From: Reyranella massiliensis 521
Lineage (GTDB): Bacteria; Pseudomonadota; Alphaproteobacteria; Reyranellales; Reyranellaceae
Direction of reading: 5' to 3'
DNA: 62,480 nucleotides
Assembly: GCA_945860205.1 (NCBI GenBank)
Contig: CAMARK010000015.1
Span: 1 to 62,480 of the forward strand
A program made the position numbers and the translations under genes. Below the pieces are notes generated by a model. The model did not search any database, had not been told where the DNA came from, and was given only the letters and a program-made list of their open reading frames with translations. Shown here piece by piece: positions 57,729-62,480 of the stretch (positions are counted from its first letter, which is position 1; the number at the start of each line of letters is the position of its first letter).

Positions 57729-58901
57729 ATGCGGGCAGGCGAGATCGTCTTCACGGCCATGGAACGGGTGGTGTTTGGCCGCCCGGCCGCCGAAGCCGTG
57801 GCCGAGACCGCGGAGCGGCTGGGCGCCCGGCGGGTCTTCATCCTGGCCGGCAGCACCCTCAACCGCAAAACCGATACGGTCCGCCAGATCGCGGCGGCGC
57901 TGGGGCCGCGCTACGCCGGCGTGCACGACGACATGCCGGCGCACAGCCCGCGCGACGCGGTGATCGCCTGCGCCGACAAGGCCCGCGAGGCCGGCTGCGA
58001 CCTGCTGGTGAGCGTCGGCGGCGGCTCGACCACCGACGGCGGCAAGGCGGTCACCATCTGCCTGGAACACGACATTCGCGAGCCCGATGGGCTCGAACCC
58101 TTCCGCACCGTGGTCGACGAGATCACGGGCAAGCGGCATTTCCCGCACTACCGCGCGCCGCGGGTCCGGCAGGTCTGCGTGCCGACCACCTTGAGCGGCG
58201 GCGAGTTCAACGCCCGCGCCGGCATCACCGAGCCCGGGCTACGGCTAAAGCAGGCCTACATCCACCCCGGCCTCATCCCGCTGGTGGTGATCTTCGATCC
58301 CGCCGTCACGGTGCACACGCCGGAATGGCTGTGGCTCTCGACCGGCATCCGCGCCGTCGATCATGCGGTGGAAACCTTCTGCTCGATCGACGGCAACGCC
58401 TACACCGACTCGACCGCGCTGCAGGCGCTGCGCCTGCTCGGCCGCGGTCTGCCGGCGGTGAAGCGCGACCCGAACGACCTCGAGGCGCGGCTCGACTGCC
58501 AGATCGGCGCCTGGAATTCCATGGCCGCCATCGTCACCGGCACGCGCATGGGCGCGAGCCACGCCATCGGCCATGTACTCGGCGGCAGTGCCGGGGTGCC
58601 GCACGGCTACACCTCGTGCGTCATGCTCCCGGCCGTGCTGGCGTTCAACGCCGAGGTCAACGGCGACCGTCAGGCCGAGATCAGCGCCGCCCTCGACGCG
58701 GCCGGCCAGCCGGCCTCGGAGGTGCTCGACCGCTTCATCGCGGGCCTCGGCCTGCCCCGGCGGTTGCGCGACGTCGGCGTCAAGCGCGAGGACCTCCCGC
58801 GCATCGCCACCAACTGCATGCTCGACGACTGGACGTTCAGCAACCCACGGAAGATCCACGGCGCACAGGAGATCGTGCCGATTCTCGAGTCGGTGTACTG
58901 A
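57729..58901 (+). CDS. Iron-containing alcohol dehydrogenase/maleylacetate reductase-like
   Basis: A 390-residue group III alcohol dehydrogenase. VSVGGGSTTDGGKAV is the nucleotide loop; metal-binding residues occur in STGIRAVDHAVETFCS, ASHAIGHVLGG and GVPHGYTSCVML. The sequence is closest to maleylacetate reductases, which reduce maleylacetate to 3-oxoadipate in resorcinol/chlorocatechol degradation. The ATG at 57729 is the natural start. It diverges from the SDR with 52 nt between starts. Confidence 0.88.
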   Translation: MRAGEIVFTAMERVVFGRPAAEAVAETAERLGARRVFILAGSTLNRKTDTVRQIAAALGPRYAGVHDDMPAHSPRDAVIACADKAREAGCDLLVSVGGGSTTDGGKAVTICLEHDIREPDGLEPFRTVVDEITGKRHFPHYRAPRVRQVCVPTTLSGGEFNARAGITEPGLRLKQAYIHPGLIPLVVIFDPAVTVHTPEWLWLSTGIRAVDHAVETFCSIDGNAYTDSTALQALRLLGRGLPAVKRDPNDLEARLDCQIGAWNSMAAIVTGTRMGASHAIGHVLGGSAGVPHGYTSCVMLPAVLAFNAEVNGDRQAEISAALDAAGQPASEVLDRFIAGLGLPRRLRDVGVKREDLPRIATNCMLDDWTFSNPRKIHGAQEIVPILESVY

Positions 58902-59113
58902 GGCCGGAGCGCGCTATGGCGCTCATGCTCTTCCGGACCGCGAGCCTCCGGCTCGCTCGTGGTCATGAGCGAGCCGGAGGCTCGCGGTCCCCAAGAGCAT
59001 GAACGTCCCTGCGTGACGACCATTCTCCTCCCTCGTCTGCGGGGTGAGGTGTCGCCTGCGGACCTAGCACCGACTGCGTGGACTCCGCGCAGGGGAAGAA
59101 AATGATCCCGACT
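58902..59113. other. Intergenic region dominated by a long palindrome
   Basis: Between the dehydrogenase and the GlcG/HbpS-like gene the only clear structure is the 34-nt-arm hairpin listed separately. No ORF with gene-like features was found. The two flanking genes converge, so a bidirectional terminator function is possible. Confidence 0.4.
58925..59000. repeat. Long palindromic repeat (34-nt arms)
   Basis: Left arm 58925-58958 and right arm 58967-59000 are reverse complements except for two adjacent bases, with an 8-nt loop. The core GGACCGCGAGCCTCCGGCTC is highly self-complementary. Positions 58929-58958 are repeated exactly at 62451-62480, so this is a dispersed REP-like element. It lies between convergent genes and may end transcription both ways. 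Confidence 0.8.
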
Positions 59114-59578
59114 CTAGCTCCCAAGCCCCGCCTTGGCGCACTGCTCGTCCTGGTCGCCGGTCACGCCGCTCACGCCGACGCCGCCGGTCACCTTGCCGTC
59201 GACCATGATCGGCATGCCGCCGGGGGACGCGAAGACGCCGGGCAGCGTGGCGGTCGCCGGCGAGCCCTTGTTGATCGCATCCGTGAAGGCACGCGTCGGA
59301 CGGCGATAGGTCGCCGCCGCCTTCGCCTTGCCGACGGCGATGTCCATGCTGGCGGTCTGTGTCTGATCCATGCGCTCGAAGTAGACCAGGTAGCCGTGGG
59401 TATCGACCACGGCGACGGCGACGTTCCAGTTGTTCTTCGCGCATTCGGCGACGATGCCCGCGGCGATCTTCTTCGCACCCGCGACGTTGACCGCCGTGCC
59501 GTACTCGGGACGCCTGTCCTGGGCCGACGCGGTGGCAGCGATTGTGACGAGCGCAGCACTCAGCAGAATGGTCTTCAT
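59114..59578 (-). CDS. Exported GlcG/HbpS family protein
   Basis: A 154-residue protein with a signal peptide (about 20 residues, ending TASA before QDRR). The GlcG/HbpS family appears in NWNVAVAVVDTHGYLVYFERMD, KAKAAATYRRPTRAFTDAIN and the C-terminal GGMPIMVDGKVTGGVGVSG. Members can bind haem or cobalamin, and the family is linked to iron sensing. GGGGAGGA about 7 nt upstream of the ATG at 59578 supports this start. The 3' side faces the palindromic repeat. Confidence 0.86.
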   Translation of the reverse strand: MKTILLSAALVTIAATASAQDRRPEYGTAVNVAGAKKIAAGIVAECAKNNWNVAVAVVDTHGYLVYFERMDQTQTASMDIAVGKAKAAATYRRPTRAFTDAINKGSPATATLPGVFASPGGMPIMVDGKVTGGVGVSGVTGDQDEQCAKAGLGS

Positions 59579-59846
59579 CTTTGTTTCCTCCCCTTGGTTT
59601 ATTGGCAGCACGGCAAATATACCCCGAGGGGCGAAAGACTTCGATTCGGTGCAATTCAAATATCCGCGAGCCGACGGCTTACTCCGCCATAGCCCATCTG
59701 CTGGGTGGCACTGACCAGGTGCCGTATGGCTAAGTCGCCTGCGTGTGTTCCCAAACTTACAAGGCAGCGTTGTTGTCGAGCGCGCCCGTCAGTCGTTTGA
59801 AGTCGACTAGGGTCTCCCCTGCCGAGCGCCTAGCGCAAATTATCGA
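59579..59846. other. Intergenic region with a degraded copy of a hydrolase start
   Basis: No convincing gene is seen in these 268 nt. Positions 59775-59797 match 55900-55922, the first codons of the SCP2-hydrolase gene, exactly, with weaker similarity continuing to about 59820. It looks like a remnant of a former paralogue or a small duplication. Confidence 0.45.
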
Positions 59847-60065
59847 CTAAGTAGCGCCCACCGCTTCCTCAAACAGACCTTCACTTGCGGCCTTGAGATC
59901 GTCATCGTCAATATAGACATACTCGGTCGCGCCGTTCCTCAGCTTTAACGGAAGAACCTTCTTGAATTTGTTCGCCACGAACCAAGCATGTGGGATCTTC
60001 AGCCGCGCGGAAGCGAGCCATGATGCGGTGCCTGAATACTTTTGGAGACGGGCGGCTAGTGCCAT
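59847..60065 (-). CDS. Hypothetical small protein, second frame of a possible split gene
   Basis: A 72-residue frame starting MALAARLQKYSGTASW. Basic and aromatic at the start, acidic at the end (YIDDDDLKAASEGLFEEAV). Its ATG lies inside the other small gene at 59908-60234 in a different frame. Either two overlapping genes or one gene with a frameshift near 60065. No family recognised. Confidence 0.45.
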   Translation of the reverse strand: MALAARLQKYSGTASWLASARLKIPHAWFVANKFKKVLPLKLRNGATEYVYIDDDDLKAASEGLFEEAVGAT

Positions 60066-60234
60066 CCAAAGTGTCTAGGTCGGACCTCACTTCTTTCTGG
60101 TCCTCGGCAGATGCAGGGTTGGCCACGAGACTTTGGAGCGACGACTCCAATTCCTTTAGATCTTGCAGCATCTTTAGCTCGCCTTCGCTTGTCAGAAGGC
60201 GGCTCACCAGTTCCTTAAGTTGTCCGACGTTCAT
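59908..60234 (-). CDS. Hypothetical small helical protein, first frame of a possible split gene
   Basis: A 108-residue frame from the ATG at 60234, starting MNVGQLKELVSRLLTSEGELK. The first 55 residues are helical and acidic (LKMLQDLKELESSLQSLV); after residue 58 it becomes arginine-rich and irregular, as out-of-frame translation would look, while the other frame at 59847-60065 continues with sensible sequence. That suggests a frameshift, or programmed overlap. No family recognised. Confidence 0.45.
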   Translation of the reverse strand: MNVGQLKELVSRLLTSEGELKMLQDLKELESSLQSLVANPASAEDQKEVRSDLDTLDGTSRPSPKVFRHRIMARFRAAEDPTCLVRGEQIQEGSSVKAEERRDRVCLY

Positions 60235-60467
60235 TGTTGCCCCCCAACTTAGCGCAACGGTAGCGCAATAGGCAGCGGCGCGGAAGGAAGCACCCACTCA
60301 AACGATCCCGCGAAATGGATACCATTGGTTGTGTTCACGTCGGATCTAGCCCCATCCTCGTGACCTTTGCGCAATATGACGGGCACATTTGGCATCCTCG
60401 TTCTTGTCCAGCAGGAACCAAGCTGCCATCGTTCACATGCTAGCAAGATTGTGGCGCACTATTAGCA
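60235..60467. other. Intergenic gap without recognised features
   Basis: About 230 nt between divergent genes. A purine-rich GGGGGG track serves the leftward gene. A 65-codon open frame on the minus strand has no ribosome-binding site or plausible composition and was not called. Confidence 0.35.
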
Positions 60468-61208
60468 ATGAGCACCTTTGATCGCCCCATGAAGCCTCTC
60501 CTCTGGTGGCTCTGCCTCTTCGTCGCCCCCGCCATCCTGATCGCCGTCGAACTGTTCCACCCCGCCGGCTTCACCACGAGCCCCGGCATGTACCAGTTCC
60601 TCTCGCACACCGACCCGCATGTGGCGCATTCGGCGCTGGGCTATTTCGGGCCGCACTGGTGGTTCGTGCTGCACATGATCCAGACGCCGATGGTCGGCCT
60701 CGTGGCCGTCGGCTTGTGGCTGATGCTGGACGGCATCGGCCCCTCTGATGGCACCGCGACAAGAGTCACGGCCTGGCTGGCGCGCGCGGCGATCTTCGTC
60801 TTCGCACTCTACTTCACCATCCTCGATGCGATCGGCGGCATCGGGCTCGGCCGCACCATTCTCGTCGTCCAGCAGATGGTGGCCGAGGGCAAGCTCAGCC
60901 CGCAGCAGTTCGAGGGCATCGTTCAGCTGCAGAACACGCTGTGGGTCGATCCGGTGGTGGGCGGCGTCGGCTCGTTCGTGAGCGAGACAGCCTCGTGGGC
61001 GGCCCTCGCCAGCGCCGTGCTGGTGGCCGCGTCGCTCCTGCAGGCCGGCCGCGCGGGCTGGGCCAACATGGTGCCGCTGGTGGGCTTCGGCTGGGAGCTG
61101 CAGGTGGCGCATGCGAGCCCGCACGGGCCGATCGCCTTCGCGCTGCTGATCGTGGCGGCGGCGTGGCTGTGGCTTGCGACGAGGCGGCGCGCTCGCACGG
61201 CCGTCTGA
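60468..61208 (+). CDS. Hypothetical multi-pass membrane protein
   Basis: A 246-residue protein with about five hydrophobic segments. The N-terminal helix LLWWLCLFVAPAILIAVELF is followed by a polar loop with several histidines (HTDPHVAHSALGYFGPHWWFVLHM), then further helices and a basic end RRRARTAV. The His-rich loop could bind a metal or haem, but no family is recognised. The ATG at 60468 or 60489 could be used. Confidence 0.72.
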   Translation: MSTFDRPMKPLLWWLCLFVAPAILIAVELFHPAGFTTSPGMYQFLSHTDPHVAHSALGYFGPHWWFVLHMIQTPMVGLVAVGLWLMLDGIGPSDGTATRVTAWLARAAIFVFALYFTILDAIGGIGLGRTILVVQQMVAEGKLSPQQFEGIVQLQNTLWVDPVVGGVGSFVSETASWAALASAVLVAASLLQAGRAGWANMVPLVGFGWELQVAHASPHGPIAFALLIVAAAWLWLATRRRARTAV

Positions 61209-61265
61209 GAGGCGGAACCTCACCTGCCGCTCCTGCATTGAGTCCGGATACAGCAGGAGCACGAC

Positions 61266-61586
61266 ATGGCCCGCGACAAACATTCAGACCAGGACCGTCC
61301 CCGCCAGCACGACCTGCAGAAGGCCGACGTTCAGAAAGCATACGGCAGCTACAGCGCCACCGAACAGGGCGATAGCCGCCGCGCCCACGAGCAGCCCGCT
61401 GCCGACGCCACACCGGACCCAGTGGCACCGGACCCAGTCGCACCGGGCCCAGCCGCACCAGGGCAAGAGGCCGAGCGCGGCGCCTACGACCCCGACCATG
61501 AATACCGGCGCTACGAGCGACCGGATCGCAAACCCGAGGCGCAGCCCAAGACCCCGCCCAAGCGCAAGGGGGCGCCGAGGCCTTGA
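61266..61586 (+). CDS. Short disordered, proline-rich protein
   Basis: A 106-residue hydrophilic protein, probably unfolded. It contains a tandem VAPDPVAPGPAAPG repeat in the middle, charged ends and a basic C-terminus (KTPPKRKGAPRP). No membrane segment or signal peptide. Its stop overlaps the -35 element of a putative promoter for the next gene. A low-confidence gene on composition, but coding bias looks normal. Confidence 0.6.
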   Translation: MARDKHSDQDRPRQHDLQKADVQKAYGSYSATEQGDSRRAHEQPAADATPDPVAPDPVAPGPAAPGQEAERGAYDPDHEYRRYERPDRKPEAQPKTPPKRKGAPRP

Positions 61587-61611
61587 CAGGATCGTATTTA
61601 ATTCCTATCCT
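61583..61611 (+). promoter_or_regulatory. Sigma-70-type promoter
   Basis: TTGACA at 61583-61588, a 17-nt spacer, then TATCCT at 61606-61611, close to consensus. It overlaps the stop of the upstream gene and points to the gene at 61633, whose SD AGGAGGAG is at 61622-61629. The SD could also pair with TCCTCCT (61608-61614) in a 7-bp hairpin, but that arm overlaps the -10. Confidence 0.6.
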
Positions 61612-61632
61612 CCTCTTCAATAGGAGGAGCCA

Positions 61633-61971
61633 ATGGATCGTATCGTCCCAACACCCCGCCGTGGCCGGCGCAAATGGCAGAGCAAGGGCCAGCGCCACCG
61701 CGCCTTTCTGGCAGCCCTGAACGCCACGGGCTGCGCGGCCTTCGCCGCCGCCATCGTCGATGTCGACCGCACCACGCCCTATGCCTGGCGCGCCAACGTT
61801 CCGGGCTTCGCCGAGGCCTGGGATGCCGCGCTGGCGGCACCTCCGGCCCCGAAGCGCGGCCTCTTCGACCTGCCGGTCTCGCGCATGAACGAGCGGCTGC
61901 TGATGTACGTCGACGCCAAGCTGCAGGCCCGCCAGCGCGGGGCGGCACTTTCGTTTTTCGACAGCCCGTGA
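61633..61971 (+). CDS. Hypothetical protein with HTH resembling a phage terminase small subunit
   Basis: A 112-residue basic protein. The stretch FLAALNATGCAAFAAAIVDVDRTTPYAWRANVPGFAEAWDAALAAP resembles helix-turn-helix regions of small terminases and related DNA-binding proteins, which use an R-T-x-x-x-W-R pattern before a charged helix. No large terminase is nearby, so it may be a domesticated or standalone relative. It follows a strong promoter and an excellent SD. Confidence 0.6.
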   Translation: MDRIVPTPRRGRRKWQSKGQRHRAFLAALNATGCAAFAAAIVDVDRTTPYAWRANVPGFAEAWDAALAAPPAPKRGLFDLPVSRMNERLLMYVDAKLQARQRGAALSFFDSP

Positions 61972-62088
61972 CTCCACCAGCCCGGAAAAATGCGTCTTAT
62001 CAATCGCCTGGCCCTTTCGCCAATAATCTCGCCGATAATTGTGACTCCCTTCGTTGCGGGGCCTGGAATGGGGTTCCATATCGACAGC

Positions 62089-62445
62089 ATGCGTATCCCC
62101 CTCCTCGCTCTCGTACTGATCACGGTCGCAGGCGCGTCCGTGGCCCAGGTCAATTCCAGCCTGCCGCCGGTCACGTCGATCGGCTCGCAGGCGCCCGCCC
62201 AGCCGGCGCTGCCGCCCACGGCGCCGCCGGGCGGTACCTCCGCAGGCGCGCGCTATCCCGACACCCAGTCACTGGCGCGCGATCGCGTGCAATCGCAGGG
62301 CTACAAGGTGCAGCGGATGGAGCAGCGGAACGACGGTTCGTGGAAGGCCGAGACGACCCGCGACGCCGTGCCGACCCGGCCCAGGGGCGTGCCGACCAAA
62401 GTCACCATCCTGCCCGACGGGCGGATGCTGGAGGAATATAACTGA
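62089..62445 (+). CDS. Small exported protein
   Basis: A 118-residue protein beginning with a signal peptide (MRIPLLALVLITVAGASVA, cleavage near residue 19). A proline- and alanine-rich middle precedes a C-terminal half with VTILPDGRMLEEYN. No recognised domain. I chose the ATG at 62089 because it starts the signal peptide; the open frame continues 33 codons upstream. Its 3' end is 5 nt before the terminal repeat copy. Confidence 0.65.
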   Translation: MRIPLLALVLITVAGASVAQVNSSLPPVTSIGSQAPAQPALPPTAPPGGTSAGARYPDTQSLARDRVQSQGYKVQRMEQRNDGSWKAETTRDAVPTRPRGVPTKVTILPDGRMLEEYN

Positions 62446-62450
62446 TCATA

Positions 62451-62480
62451 TCTTCCGGACCGCGAGCCTCCGGCTCGCTC
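62451..62480. repeat. Partial copy of the 58925-59000 repeat at the window edge
   Basis: 30 nt identical to 58929-58958, the left arm of the long palindrome, ending at the window edge. The rest of the palindrome presumably continues outside, downstream of the gene at 62089. Confidence 0.8.

Noticed and set aside
60249..60446. 65-codon minus-strand frame in the 60235-60467 gap
   Set aside because: No ribosome-binding site and no gene-like composition.

Overview
The window is dense, high-GC DNA with short intergenic gaps, many 4-nt start/stop overlaps (ATGA or GTGA), frequent GTG starts, and the catabolic and ABC-transport gene content of a soil- or water-living alphaproteobacterium. A Reyranella-, Rhizobiales- or Rhodospirillales-like genome is my guess from general character only. 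I recognised no tRNA, rRNA, CRISPR array, transposase or prophage module.

Layout. 1-2081 (-): end of a branched-chain amino acid ABC transporter operon (livH, livM). 2216-3770 (-): PadR regulator, HAAS-type membrane protein and ferric-reductase-like membrane protein, with a perfect 19-bp palindrome over the padR start. 3840-7245 (+): the most unusual locus. It holds a thioredoxin-reductase-like flavoprotein, a gene with an in-frame TGA in a U-G-S-C motif followed by a bacterial SECIS-like hairpin (a probable selenoprotein), and two mutually paralogous cysteine-containing proteins. 7242-15181 (-): an eight-gene run (sugar isomerase-like, enolase superfamily, NAD-dependent epimerase, GNAT, DapA-like, amidase, membrane protein, amidohydrolase), probably a catabolic operon. 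It diverges from 15302-19955 (+): an NMT1/SsuA-type ABC importer, a glutaryl-CoA dehydrogenase-like enzyme and a TauE/SafE-type permease.

19941-26674 (-): valine/branched-chain acyl-CoA degradation (isobutyryl-CoA dehydrogenase-like, 3-hydroxyisobutyryl-CoA hydrolase, 3-hydroxyisobutyrate dehydrogenase) followed by two GSTs, a MaoC-like protein, an ABM-domain protein and CorA. 26771-28266 (+): hemB and a NUDIX hydrolase. 28253-32210: PEP-mutase/isocitrate-lyase family gene and divergent LysR regulator, then two tandem YheT-like hydrolases with a tiny membrane protein. 32240-36731 (+): EamA permease, CaiB-type CoA-transferase, penicillin-acylase family enzyme. 36750-43064: TauD-type dioxygenase, enoyl-CoA hydratase, MepA endopeptidase, lipoprotein, ABC-2 exporter, aminotransferase and K+ channel.

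43155-45240 (+): a CYTH-like protein coupled to a split chromate transporter pair. 45307-49432: lipoprotein, MORN-repeat protein, NnrU, and a c-type cytochrome preceded by a cobalamin riboswitch and a hairpin that would hide its ribosome-binding site; then a large amidohydrolase with a histidine-rich tail. 49452-49823: a GIY-YIG nuclease gene bounded by inverted repeats. 49851-52439 (-): a second NMT1/SsuA-type ABC importer. 52551-62480: mixed small genes (TPR protein, YqaA-like, lipoprotein, alpha/beta hydrolase, metzincin-like protease, atypical SDR, iron-containing alcohol dehydrogenase, GlcG/HbpS-like protein) with a large palindromic repeat at 58925-59000 that recurs at the window edge.

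Main candidate for a poorly described system: the 3840-7245 operon, where a selenocysteine protein, a modified thioredoxin-reductase-like flavoprotein and two paralogous cysteine proteins are translationally coupled. All functions are inferred by reading the sequence; no database search was run.
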